Source: an uncultured Micrococcaceae bacterium (GTDB lineage: Bacteria > Actinomycetota > Actinomycetes > Actinomycetales > Micrococcaceae). From it: 64,000 nucleotides of DNA. The notes under the pieces were generated by a model. That model was not told where the DNA came from. It was given only the letters and a program-made list of their open reading frames with translations, and did no database searches. The position numbers and the translations under genes are program-made. The stretch is taken from contig CANNAD010000003.1 of assembly GCA_947502645.1 (NCBI GenBank), positions 180,622-244,621 on the forward strand, given 5' to 3'. Of the stretch, positions 36,837 to 45,573 are shown one piece after another. The first letter of the stretch is position 1, and every line of letters starts with the position of its first letter.

Positions 36837-38383
36837 CAGTAAGCCCCTTCCGGCTTGAGCATCACCTTGAGGGTGCGCCACATGATCATGAGGTCACCGG
36901 TGACGGACCAGTTCTCCACGTAGTAGAGATCCAGCCGCACGCTCTCCTCCCAATCGAGGTCCGAGCGGCCATTGATCTGCCACAGGCCGGTGAGCCCGGG
37001 TTTGATATAGAGCCGGCGGTGCGTGTGACCGGCGTAGGCGTCCACTTCGCTCGGCAGCGGCGGCCGCGGGCCCACCAGGGACATGTCTCCCTTGAGGACA
37101 TTCCAGAGCTGGGGCAGTTCGTCGAGTGAGTATTTGCGCATCCAGGTACCCACCCGGGTGACTCGTGGATCTTCACGCATCTTGAACAGGACGCCGTTGC
37201 CCTCGTTCGCATCGCGCAGCTTCTCCAGGTCCGCTTCGGCGGTTGTGACCATGGACCGGAACTTCAGCATCCGGAAGGTACTCCCCTGCCGGCCCACCCG
37301 CTCCTGCCGGAACAGGGCCGGGCCCGCGCTGTCGCGCACCACGAGCAGTCCCAGCACCAGCAGCACCGGCAGCAGCACAATCATGGCCAGCAGAGCGGCG
37401 CTGATATCGATCAGGCGTTTGACCAGGTGGCGGCCGCCCGTGAACTGCGGCAGTTCCACATGCATCAGGGGCAGTCCCTCCACGGGCCTCATCTGGATCC
37501 GCGGTCCCGCAACGTTCGTCAGGGATGAGGCGACGACGAGTTCGGTGCCGGTTCTCTCGAGGTTCCATCCGAGTTCGCGCACCCAGTTTCCGCCTTTACG
37601 GAGCTGACCGGCCACAATGACGGCGTCGGCTCCGGAGCTCAGAACGGTCTGCTCAACATTGCGCAGACCCCGCGTCAGGGGTACGCCGTGACTGGTGGAT
37701 CCGAGCTTTTCAGCGGCGCAGGGGCCTTCAATGACCGCACCGACGACGTCGTAGGCCGCCCCCGTGGTCTTGGCGATGCGGGAGGTGACGTACTCGACGT
37801 CGTGCAGCCTCCCGACGACGACCACCCGGGACAGGAAATGCCCGTATTCACGTTGCCTCGTCAGCCAGTTCCGCCAGATCCACCGGCTGGACACCAGCGC
37901 GAGCGTCCCCGCCGGAAAGGTGAACAGGAACAGCCCCCTGTAGTCCTGGATGCCGGAGAGCACGACGACGACGGCGAGCGCCCCGAACGTTGCGGCGCTG
38001 GCGTGGACGATGCGTTTGTACTCGAGGACTCCGACGCCGAAGACTCTGGCGTCGCGGGTCCGGAAGGCGGACATCATGCCGGCCCAGAGGAGGGCGGCCA
38101 TGGCGGTGAACACGGGGGTGAGCGCGGCCTGTGCACCCTCAGCTCCTCGTCCCATGAGCTGTGCGCTGAGGATCGCAGCGGCCGCGATGATCACGAAGTC
38201 CGTGATGCGAAGCGAGGCCTGATAGCGCATTCGCCAGGGGACGCCAGTGACGGCATCCGCGCTTCCGGCGGTGGCTGCCTTTGCTTCTCCACGGAGCACT
38301 CCCGGCTGTGCCGGCAGGGGCGTCGTCGATGGCTGCAGCGTCCAGCCGGTATGGGGGACAAAGAACTCGCGGTATTCCGTCAT
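36836..38383 (-). CDS. Undecaprenyl-phosphate sugar-1-phosphate transferase (EPS initiating enzyme)
   Basis: A 515-aa WbaP/CpsE-type enzyme that starts each EPS repeat unit by transferring a sugar-1-phosphate from UDP-sugar to undecaprenyl phosphate. The N-terminal half has four to five membrane helices (for example VIIAAAAILSAQLMG near residue 60), then a CoA-binding-like domain (VVVVGRLHDVEYVTSRIAKT). A further helix near residue 325 (LIDISAALLAMIVLLPVLLV) leads to the catalytic domain: LFRQERVGRQGSTFRMLKFR, SLDELPQLWNVLKGDMSLVG followed by PRPP, and KPGLTGLWQINGRSDLDWEE. The C-terminus ends LKPEGAY. First gene of the large operon; the ATG at 38383 has only weak GGACGG upstream, so its translation may depend on leader structure. 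Confidence 0.92.
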   Translation of the reverse strand: MTEYREFFVPHTGWTLQPSTTPLPAQPGVLRGEAKAATAGSADAVTGVPWRMRYQASLRITDFVIIAAAAILSAQLMGRGAEGAQAALTPVFTAMAALLWAGMMSAFRTRDARVFGVGVLEYKRIVHASAATFGALAVVVVLSGIQDYRGLFLFTFPAGTLALVSSRWIWRNWLTRQREYGHFLSRVVVVGRLHDVEYVTSRIAKTTGAAYDVVGAVIEGPCAAEKLGSTSHGVPLTRGLRNVEQTVLSSGADAVIVAGQLRKGGNWVRELGWNLERTGTELVVASSLTNVAGPRIQMRPVEGLPLMHVELPQFTGGRHLVKRLIDISAALLAMIVLLPVLLVLGLLVVRDSAGPALFRQERVGRQGSTFRMLKFRSMVTTAEADLEKLRDANEGNGVLFKMREDPRVTRVGTWMRKYSLDELPQLWNVLKGDMSLVGPRPPLPSEVDAYAGHTHRRLYIKPGLTGLWQINGRSDLDWEESVRLDLYYVENWSVTGDLMIMWRTLKVMLKPEGAY

Positions 38384-38411
38384 GGCCTACACCGTCCGTC
38401 GTCTGTGATTC

Positions 38412-38447
38412 CTCTCCAGAGTGAGGTAGTTACCTCACCCCGGAGAG
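38412..38447. promoter_or_regulatory. 36-bp interrupted palindrome upstream of EPS operon
   Basis: CTCTCC-aga-GTGAGGTA-gt-TACCTCAC-ccc-GGAGAG is perfectly symmetrical in both arms, with a 6-bp outer arm and an 8-bp inner arm. It begins 29 bases upstream of the sugar transferase start. It could be an operator for a dimeric or tetrameric regulator or, if transcribed, a strong hairpin controlling access to the first gene. Confidence 0.6.
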
Positions 38448-38455
38448 CCCCAGGT

Positions 38456-38525
38456 GAAAGAAAAGGAGCCGACGACGGCTGGGGACAAGCCTTGGTCTCG
38501 GAAGGCTCTAACGCCGCCGGCTCCG
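38456..38525 (-). terminator. Terminator-like hairpin in the EPS leader
   Basis: On the minus strand GGAGCCGGCGGC pairs with GCCGTCGTCGGCTCC (one base bulged), and the 3' arm is followed by TTTTCTTT. An inner stem AGCCTT/AAGGCT lies in the loop. It may end transcription from the LAL regulator genes or act as an attenuator of the EPS operon, depending on where the promoter is. Confidence 0.55.
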
Positions 38526-38612
38526 TCTGTGGCGGACGCACGTGGATGCAGGACCGTGAAAGGCCGGCTGTGGTGTGCGTCCGATGCGCTCTGCCGCCCG
38601 TAGACAGGGTGG

Positions 38613-38624
38613 ATAGCGCGCTAT
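38613..38624. promoter_or_regulatory. 12-bp perfect palindrome
   Basis: ATAGCGCGCTAT is a perfect palindrome in the region between the LAL genes and the EPS operon. It is a candidate protein-binding site; no consensus is recognised. Confidence 0.3.
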
Positions 38625-38647
38625 GACAAAGAAAAGGAAGAACAAAC

Positions 38648-38743
38648 ATGTCGAGACCCCAATTATTTTTTACCCAGTGGAAGCGGTGTGGATGTGCTTC
38701 CTGGATAAAGCCTAGGAACGGCCCCGCACTGAATCACGAGTAG
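38648..38743 (+). CDS. Possible 31-aa small ORF
   Basis: ATG at 38648 is preceded by AAGGAAG seven bases upstream and opens 31 codons ending in TAG. The peptide is basic and aromatic (QLFFTQWKRCGC then ASWIKPRN). It runs opposite to the surrounding genes and has no recognisable family. Codon use is not informative at this size, so it may be chance. Confidence 0.2.
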   Translation: MSRPQLFFTQWKRCGCASWIKPRNGPALNHE

Positions 38744-38859
38744 CGGATACCCGTCTTTGCGCGTGACCTACGCCACGGTCAGGGGTGGAGTGCGTGGGGA
38801 CTACTCGCTTTGGGAGTGTTGTCGCCGGTTCGGGCAGGATCGACTACTCGAAACAGGGA

Positions 38860-41535
38860 TCAACCAACGTGCAGGTCTTCGCGGCGGGCCACGCCCAGCT
38901 TCGCGAAAATCCGGTACAGGTGGCCCTCAACAGTGCGGACAGAGACGTTGAGACGCTCGGCGATGTCCCGGTTCGAGTAGCCCTTGCGCGCCAGCTGCGC
39001 AATATCCTTCTCGCGCGCGGTGAGTACCGTTGTGGTCCCGCTGACCACGAGCCGCGGCACCTGTGTTCCGTCCACGCGCGCCACCAGTTCGCGTATTTTC
39101 GGGTGGAGTGCGCGTGCAGCCCGCGAATCGCCCCGGTCATCCAGAATCGCGACGGCCTCCACCAGGCATTCTGCGGCCAGCAGGACGTAGCCGTCGTCGT
39201 CCGCCTGCGCGGAAGCAGCTTCCAGACGGGAGGGCTCGCGCGACAGCAGCGCAAGGCAGACATGGTTGAGGACCGCTGACTCCCGGCCCTCCGATTCCCC
39301 TGTGAGCGCCGCGAGCCGGGGAAGTCCCTCGCTGTCGCCGAGGTGGAAGGCCATCTCCAGCGCCTGGGCTTCGATGGAGGATATGTCCAGCTGCCGGGCG
39401 CGTTCGGCAACACCATGCAGGGCCGAGATACTGGAGACCACGCCGTACTCCACGGAGGAGGCCGCTGCCGAACAGGCATCCACGAGCAGCCGGTTACGGC
39501 AGGAACCCTTCCCGTCCAGTGCTTCCAGCTCACGCCGGTAGGCCTCCGCCACCGCCTCATCGCCCCGCAGAAACGCCGCGTACTGCGCCAGCCCGGTGGC
39601 CAGCGGAAGTAATTGCGCGACGTCGGATTGCTTCAGGGCCTCGACGGCCAGGCGGAAGGAATACAACGATCTCCCAGCCCTCCCCTGCCTCAGATGGATG
39701 AGCCCGGCCAGGAGGTCTGCGGTTCCGCCCAGGTAGATGATTCCGCGTTGTGTGGACCCGATGTGCTCTCCGATGACGCGGGTCAGTTCCCGCCACTCTC
39801 CGGCTTTGAGCAGCGCCAGCCCGTGACGGATCACAACAAAATCTGAATACGGGAGGAACCTGGCTCCGTGCGATGCGATCAGGTCGAGGGCGCGCTGCCC
39901 CGCTCCCACTCCCTGTGCAGCCTTGCCCGTTGATCCCCATGCCTCGGACAGAAGCGCAAGAGCCAACACCCGCAGCTCATCGCTGCACGCCGGATCATCA
40001 AGCATCTCCGCGAGGGGCCCGACGGCGTCATGAAAGCGTCCTTCCAGATTTGCCTGATACGCACGCAGAGCGCCGACTCCGAACCTCAGGCCCCGGTCAA
40101 CAACAGGCATTTCAGCTTCACTGGCAGTATCGCGGACCCTGAGCAGCGCCCGTTCCCAACTATCGGCCAGCTCACCCAGCGATGTTGCTGGCGCACCGGC
40201 CCGCTGCCTGATGTCTGCTCCGAGCAGGACGGCGGCTTTGGCCACCCGCACCCGTTGGGTCGTCTCAAGAAGTTCATCGGCAACCTCACGGGCAAAGCCC
40301 AGATTGTTGCGCATGATGAGGGCACGAACCTGCTGGACCAGCGCAGCCTCCCGATGTCCGTCATCACGTACGGCGGCGACAGCGCGCAGCGCAAACTCAG
40401 GGTGGTAGAGACGATTCGCCATCACCGCGGCCTTCAGCAGTTGAGCGTCCTCGATGGGCGCACCGCAGTCAAGGCCCCAGGCAACCTGCCGGAACAGTTG
40501 GCCCATGGAACTCCGCACAGAGCCTGAGTGCTCAAGGAACCGTTCCCTCAGTTTGCGGCTTCTGACTGATGGGGTGTGGGTTCGCAGCACCTCTGCGTAG
40601 AGCGGATGCCCAATATCAACGAGCGCCTCGGGAAAGGCACTGGACCGGATGAAACCGTCGGCATGCAGCGAGTCCAGGGCATCGGGATCCGCCAGCGAAA
40701 ACAGGACGTTCTGTTCGATCGGCCCGGCGAGCGCTAGAAGCTCCAGGACTTCAAGTTCGGCGGGGCTGCGATGGCGCAGCTGGCTCCGCACCAGGTCGGT
40801 CAGTTCCGTTCCGGGCGCGGGCGGCTCCCCTGCCAACAGCCAGATCCCACGCCTTTTGACGATGTGTCCCAGCTGCCGGCCCTGATCCAGAAGATGCCGC
40901 AGGAACATGGGGTTGCCCCCTGACGCCGTTCCCATGAAGGTGGCGACGGCGGAGGTGACCTCGCCTTCGAGCTCCAACTCACAAAGTGTCTGGATTTCCT
41001 GTGTATCTAGACTGGTCAGGTCGTGGCGTGAAAGCAGCCCGTCCCGCCACAGGGCGAGAAACACCTCTGGCACCTCGGGCACCATTCGGCTGAGAACCAG
41101 TAATTTCGCTGCGCCGGAGACGGCCAGCTGCACGAGTAGCTCTGCGGACGCCTCGTCGACGGCATGGGCATCATCGACAACAAACAGAGTCATTTTCGTG
41201 GGGTCGGCGTTCTGGATGGGGGTCTCAAGAAACGCGAGCAACGCCCTGTGCACCACCAGTGGAGATGCTTCGCGGTCCAGTGGAAGTTCGCGCAGGAACG
41301 GACCGAGAACGGCGAAAGGTATGGCGCGCAGAGTCGCGTTACCGCTCACACGCAGTACTCGCACGTCGGGGTCCAGTTCTTCCATGACCCGTCGGGCAAT
41401 CCGCGTCTTGCCAAACCCCGATTCACCGACAACGAGTGCCCCGTGGGACCCGGCATCGGTCACGGATTTCAGCACTTCGGCTATCAGGCTTGCACGGCCA
41501 GCAGATAGGTCGCCGGTAGCCCTGGATGTGTCCAC
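38860..41535 (-). CDS. LAL-family ATPase regulator with LuxR HTH (first of tandem pair)
   Basis: An 891-aa signal-transduction regulator. Residues 37-44 are a Walker A motif (GESGFGKT) in an AAA/STAND-type NTPase; Walker B is the segment MTLFVVDDAHAVDEA near residue 118. A long helical TPR-like middle follows, then a C-terminal LuxR-type HTH: TAREKDIAQLARKGYSNRDI and ERLNVSVRTVEGHLYRIFAK. Proteins of this LAL/MalT type bind a small effector and ATP and then activate promoters. It starts with GTG three bases after the stop of its paralogue and is very likely co-transcribed. The EPS operon starts 476 bases downstream on the same strand and is the obvious candidate target. Confidence 0.88.
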   Translation of the reverse strand: MDTSRATGDLSAGRASLIAEVLKSVTDAGSHGALVVGESGFGKTRIARRVMEELDPDVRVLRVSGNATLRAIPFAVLGPFLRELPLDREASPLVVHRALLAFLETPIQNADPTKMTLFVVDDAHAVDEASAELLVQLAVSGAAKLLVLSRMVPEVPEVFLALWRDGLLSRHDLTSLDTQEIQTLCELELEGEVTSAVATFMGTASGGNPMFLRHLLDQGRQLGHIVKRRGIWLLAGEPPAPGTELTDLVRSQLRHRSPAELEVLELLALAGPIEQNVLFSLADPDALDSLHADGFIRSSAFPEALVDIGHPLYAEVLRTHTPSVRSRKLRERFLEHSGSVRSSMGQLFRQVAWGLDCGAPIEDAQLLKAAVMANRLYHPEFALRAVAAVRDDGHREAALVQQVRALIMRNNLGFAREVADELLETTQRVRVAKAAVLLGADIRQRAGAPATSLGELADSWERALLRVRDTASEAEMPVVDRGLRFGVGALRAYQANLEGRFHDAVGPLAEMLDDPACSDELRVLALALLSEAWGSTGKAAQGVGAGQRALDLIASHGARFLPYSDFVVIRHGLALLKAGEWRELTRVIGEHIGSTQRGIIYLGGTADLLAGLIHLRQGRAGRSLYSFRLAVEALKQSDVAQLLPLATGLAQYAAFLRGDEAVAEAYRRELEALDGKGSCRNRLLVDACSAAASSVEYGVVSSISALHGVAERARQLDISSIEAQALEMAFHLGDSEGLPRLAALTGESEGRESAVLNHVCLALLSREPSRLEAASAQADDDGYVLLAAECLVEAVAILDDRGDSRAARALHPKIRELVARVDGTQVPRLVVSGTTTVLTAREKDIAQLARKGYSNRDIAERLNVSVRTVEGHLYRIFAKLGVARREDLHVG

Positions 41536-41538
41536 CAG

Positions 41539-44157
41539 CTATCGCAGGACCGAGCGAAGTTGGGCCCGCCCGGACAAGTTGAGTTTGGAATAGGTGCGGT
41601 TTAGGTACCCGTCCACCGTCCGTATCGAGAGGTTTAGCTTGGACGCGATTTCCCTGCTGGGTGTTCCCTGCGCTGCGAGGTCGGCGATTCTTCTCTCGCC
41701 CGGTGTCAGCGCTTCGACGGGAGTGCCGGTATGTAGCACTGATTCGGCCTGAAACAGAACCCGGTCCAGTTTTCGCAGCGTCTCTCGTTCAGCTGACGTC
41801 CCGGCAGACTCCCGGGCCATTGTCGCGGCCGAAAGCGCCAGCGGAGCGAACTCCATGTCTAGGGCCGCCTGGGCTGACTCCACAAGTTGATCGGCGCAGT
41901 TGGCCAGCAGGGCGCCTGCGTACATTCCAGCGACCCTCGCAAACGTCCCCTGCTGCTTCTGAGCAGTCTGTGCCAGACGGCCAGCCAGCTCCGTCCTGCC
42001 AAGCATGACGGCGGCGGTGAGGTGAATGAGTTCAAGGGCGCAGACGCCCTTTTCTGCGTTCTCATCTGCACCTTCGAGCAGTTTCTGGGAAGCCGGTCGC
42101 GGGCCTTCCACAATGGCCATGCCCATCCAGTAGAGGTAGTCAAAAAGGTGCTTCTCGCACCACCCGGGATTCCCGCCAACGTCTTTGGCCCGGGTCAGAT
42201 GCACCCTGGCCGCGAAAGCATCACCCTGAAGCGCATGTGCGTAGCCGATCGCCGCTTCCAACCTAGCTCGATAGAACACGGAATCGGGTGTTGTCAGCTG
42301 GCTGGTAATCGGCGTCAGGCGCTCGAGAGCCGCTCCCCCACGGCCTGCCAGCACATGCAGCACCCCCTCGGCGAGGTCGGCTTCGATACCGCTGTAGTGA
42401 TGCGGGAGTTCGTGCAGCGTTCTCCATTGACGGACCACTTCGGCCGCCTCCGCCCAACGCCCGGTGATCACCAAAGCATTGAAAATTCCCGCCTGCGCGT
42501 TCTCCCAGAGCGCTTGGTCAGCCCGCGCGTCCAGCATGCGCTCGGTGATGACCCGCAGACGGGCCAGCCCTGCTTCCTGCTCACCCTGCAGGACGGCGGC
42601 TTCGGCCTGCCACGCCGCGGCACGTAGGCGCCAGGACAGGTCAAGACCGTTAACGGGCAACGTCAGCTCGGCCGCTGTCCTGTCCATGTCCTGGAACCGG
42701 CCGTCAAAGGCTGCAGCCTCGACCTCCACCGCGGTGAGACAGGCATAGAGCTCCCTAAGCCCTGCATGGTTATCGTCTGAGTCCAGGCGCTCCCGAACTC
42801 TCCGAAGGATGTCATCCCTCTCTACGAACCTGTGGGGATGGCGCTGGATGAGGGTGGCACGGAGCAGTTCCAGATGGGCCCACTCAACGAGGCTGTCAGC
42901 AGTGCGGACGGCGCGGTCCAGTATGTCGATTGCGCTGGTTGAATCGCCCGACAGGACATGCGCGTGGGCTTCTTCCAGCGCGACGGCGGCGCTCCAGTCC
43001 TGCACGGGAACGTTCCGGAGAAACCAGAGAGCATTCTCCGGGTCTCTACGGTTATTGGCTTCCTGGGCAGCAACGGCAAGTCGCTCTGTGGGCACGGGGC
43101 TCCCGCATTCCACTCGCCAGCCGACGAATTCCATCTGCCACGAGATCTCCTCGGTGAACTCCGGGCACTCGTGGTTCACCCTGTCTCGTAGCAGGCGGTG
43201 CTTCCTGCCCAGTGGAACAGCGGCCCGGACCGCCCGGGCGAGCCGGCGGTCAGCGAGCCTGGCCAAGGCAGGATCGGAGCGGTCAAAAGTGATGAGTCCG
43301 TCTTCCTGCAGAGTATCGAGAAAGTGCTGCTCTGCCAGATCGAGCAGACAGGCCAGCGGAAGACCTCCGGTCAGCGCGAGCAGCTCGATGACTTTCTGGC
43401 TCTCCGGCCCATAGCGGCGCAGCCTGCTCACCGCAGTTTCGGCGAACCGATGACCGAATGACGGGTGCCCAGAGGTCATCACCCAGGTCCCTTCGTCATC
43501 GGGAACGAGGTGTCCACACTCCACGAGTTCCTGGGTCATCGCCTGAACGTATAGCGGGTGGCCGTTGCTGCTGGACCAGACAAAGTGAGCGGCCGCGGCG
43601 GAGACCTGGGCGTCAAGGGCACCACCGAGGACTTGCCGGACTCCATCGAGTGTCAGGGGTGGGACGTCAAAGCGGTTCAGGTATCCGTCGCGCCACAATT
43701 CGCAGATTTCCTCCGGGGCACGGTTCAGTGTTTCGCAGATGACGAGGAGTTTCACGAACTCTACCCGCGCCAACTGGGCCAGAACTGAAGCCGACATCTC
43801 ATCCAGTTCCTCTGCATTGTCAATGAGGATCAGTACTGGTGTTTCGGCGCTGGCGGCAAGGAAATGCTCGAGGGCGAAGACCACGCGCAACGGATTTTCG
43901 GCGGCGTCTGGCTCCAGATGGCATAGCAACGGGTTGAGGGCGCCGAGCGGCATCCGATGCATTGACGCCGATGCCCGGATGTGGATAACGCGGGTGCGGG
44001 TAGGGAGATCACGGAGCACACGGTTCGCCAGCGTGGTTTTACCGACGCCGGAAGGGCCCGTCAGCAGGAGTCCCCCGCCATCACCCGATTCAAGTGCTTC
44101 ACACACGCGCCGTATCAAGTTGTCTCGGCCCCCGACTGGCCATGCCCCAAGTACCAT
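41539..44157 (-). CDS. LAL-family ATPase regulator with LuxR HTH (second of tandem pair)
   Basis: An 872-aa paralogue of its neighbour, with the same architecture: Walker A GPSGVGKT at residues 34-41, Walker B TPVLILIDNAEELDEM near residue 105, a long helical repeat region, and a C-terminal HTH (LTPGERRIADLAAQGTPSRE and ASKLNLSIRTVDGYLNRTYS). The two proteins are clearly diverged, so duplication is not recent. This gene comes first in the two-gene operon. The insertion sequence ends 161 bases upstream of its ATG, inside what should be its promoter region. Confidence 0.88.
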   Translation of the reverse strand: MVLGAWPVGGRDNLIRRVCEALESGDGGGLLLTGPSGVGKTTLANRVLRDLPTRTRVIHIRASASMHRMPLGALNPLLCHLEPDAAENPLRVVFALEHFLAASAETPVLILIDNAEELDEMSASVLAQLARVEFVKLLVICETLNRAPEEICELWRDGYLNRFDVPPLTLDGVRQVLGGALDAQVSAAAAHFVWSSSNGHPLYVQAMTQELVECGHLVPDDEGTWVMTSGHPSFGHRFAETAVSRLRRYGPESQKVIELLALTGGLPLACLLDLAEQHFLDTLQEDGLITFDRSDPALARLADRRLARAVRAAVPLGRKHRLLRDRVNHECPEFTEEISWQMEFVGWRVECGSPVPTERLAVAAQEANNRRDPENALWFLRNVPVQDWSAAVALEEAHAHVLSGDSTSAIDILDRAVRTADSLVEWAHLELLRATLIQRHPHRFVERDDILRRVRERLDSDDNHAGLRELYACLTAVEVEAAAFDGRFQDMDRTAAELTLPVNGLDLSWRLRAAAWQAEAAVLQGEQEAGLARLRVITERMLDARADQALWENAQAGIFNALVITGRWAEAAEVVRQWRTLHELPHHYSGIEADLAEGVLHVLAGRGGAALERLTPITSQLTTPDSVFYRARLEAAIGYAHALQGDAFAARVHLTRAKDVGGNPGWCEKHLFDYLYWMGMAIVEGPRPASQKLLEGADENAEKGVCALELIHLTAAVMLGRTELAGRLAQTAQKQQGTFARVAGMYAGALLANCADQLVESAQAALDMEFAPLALSAATMARESAGTSAERETLRKLDRVLFQAESVLHTGTPVEALTPGERRIADLAAQGTPSREIASKLNLSIRTVDGYLNRTYSKLNLSGRAQLRSVLR

Positions 44158-44239
44158 TGACTATCCCACTAGTAGCCCCTCTGCTGTCCTGACCGGACGG
44201 GCCAGGTGGATGTGCAGAGCGGTGAGATGACTCGCCCCC

Positions 44240-44255
44240 CATAAGACGACTTATG
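44240..44255. promoter_or_regulatory. Palindrome upstream of LAL operon
   Basis: CATAAG-acga-CTTATG is a perfect 6-bp inverted repeat 83 bases upstream of the LAL operon start. It is a candidate operator. A GC hairpin CCCCC-actc-GGGGG at 44278-44291 is close by. Confidence 0.35.
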
Positions 44256-44318
44256 AGGGAGAGAATACGTCGGAGCACCCCCACTCGGGGGCATTGTTAT
44301 CATATCGTGATGTTAATT

Positions 44319-45430
44319 GGCTCTTCCCAATTGAGGGTGTAACTGCCTTGATGGAAGTGGCGCGTTGATCGGTGTGGCGTGGCTGTGTGGGGAAGAAGGC
44401 CTTGGGAGAGAATCGGGTTATCTACTTCCTGATCTTCTACCGCAAGGCCCTCGTGTTCAACGCTACCTTCACTGCCCCAGACCTGACTACATTCACTGGC
44501 TTGGACGGCCTTGGTGTCGAGGTGATCGGCCAACGACTATTACCACGGATTGTGCTCACGTCTGGAGACAGGACACACGTTCAGTGGCTGAGCCTCGGGC
44601 GAAGATCTCCCGTGGCGGGCTGGCTTGGTCGCTGGCGGGCATCGTGTGCCAGCACTTGTCGATGTCCCGGATCGCCGAGGCGCTGAACGTGCGCTGGTCC
44701 ACCGCCAACAACGCCGTCCTAGCCGAGGGCAGGAGGCTACTGATCAATGACCCCCACCGGTTCGACGGTGTCCAGGTCATCGGCGTGGATGAACACGTCT
44801 GGCGTCATACCCGGCGCGGGGACAAATACGTCACCGTCATCATTGACCTGACCCCGGTTCGTGAGGGCACCGGGCCCTCAAGGTCGTTGGATATGGTCGA
44901 GGGCCGCTCTGGACCGGTGCCGCCAACGCGTGCAGCAGCAGGCCACCGGGCATCGCGGGCGCAAAGGTGATCCGCTCTACGGGATCCGCAGGACCCTCCA
45001 TACCCGGGCAGGACTACTCACCGAGAAACAACGCAAGCGACTCGAAGAAGCCTTCGCCACCGAGGATCACGTCGCTGTCGAAGTCACCTGGAGCGTGTAC
45101 CAGGACATGATCACCGCTTACCGGCGCTCGGACCGGGCAAAGGGCAAGGAACACATGCAAAAACTCATCGATCAAATCAGCCACGGCGTACCTGACGGGC
45201 TCCTCGAAATCCGTGCCCTGGGAAGGACACTGAAACACCGTACGACAGACGTGCTGGCCTTCTTCGATAACCCCGGCACGTCCAACGGCCCCACCGAGGC
45301 CATCAACGGCCGGCTCGAACACCTGCGCGGCATTGCCCTCGGCTTCCGAAACCTCACCCACTACATCGCCAGATCACTCCTCGAAACCGGAGGATTCAGA
45401 CCGCACCTACACCCCTAATTGGGAAGAGCC
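44319..45430 (+). mobile_element. ISL3-family insertion sequence, internally deleted
   Basis: The ends are inverted repeats: GGCTCTTCCCAATT at 44319 and its complement ending at 45430, with further matching GGGTGTA after two mismatches. The content is recognisably ISL3-family transposase. Element length is 1112 bp, shorter than intact family members. Flanking octamers are TGTTAATT (44311-44318) and AGTTAAGT (45431-45438), six of eight bases alike, suggesting an old 8-bp target duplication, the size used by ISL3. It is inserted between the LAL operon promoter region and pth. Confidence 0.85.
44453..45418 (+). pseudogene. ISL3-family transposase, broken by two deletions and frame changes
   Basis: Three recognisable pieces are spread over different frames. 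The N-terminus (FNATFTAPDLTTFTGLDGLG, then VEVIGQRLLP) begins at the GTG at 44453. Next, in another frame, TDCAHVWRQDTRSVAEPRAK and VIGVDEHVWRHTRRGDKYVT follow with little of the N-terminal zinc-finger region between. After LDMVEGRS the frame changes again into ALDRCRQRVQQQATGHRGRK and the C-terminus GPTEAINGRLEHLRGIALGF, ending at 45418. The stretch normally found between these pieces, which carries part of the DDE catalytic core, is absent. It cannot encode an active transposase. Confidence 0.85.
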
Positions 45431-45478
45431 AGTTAAGTCCTTGAGGACTGCGGACCTATTTTGCTGGCACGGAGGACA

Positions 45479-45540
45479 TAAAAAAGAGACCGACGCTGGG
45501 ATGGGGGTGGCCCAGTCTCAGAGGCCGCCCAGCGTCGGTC
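45479..45540 (-). terminator. Rho-independent terminator after pth
   Basis: On the minus strand GACCGACGCTGGG and its complement (45528-45540 and 45488-45500) form a perfect 13-bp stem with a 27-base loop, followed by TCTTTTTT. It ends the rplY-pth transcript. Confidence 0.8.
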
Positions 45541-45573
45541 CCGGTCTTTGGGGCCGCATTGGCTAATGAAATT

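Larger units (their letters stand above)
38384..38859. other. Leader and intergenic region between EPS operon and LAL regulators
   Basis: About 476 bases with no certain gene. It contains, in the direction of the operon (minus strand), a 12-bp palindrome (38613-38624), a terminator-like hairpin followed by a T tract (38456-38525) and a 36-bp interrupted palindrome (38412-38447). An AT-rich patch lies at 38660-38673. A possible 31-codon plus-strand reading frame is at 38648-38743. Confidence 0.6.

Noticed and set aside
44278-44291. GC hairpin near the IS as an intrinsic terminator
   Set aside because: Only a 5-bp stem with no T tract; noted but too weak to call.
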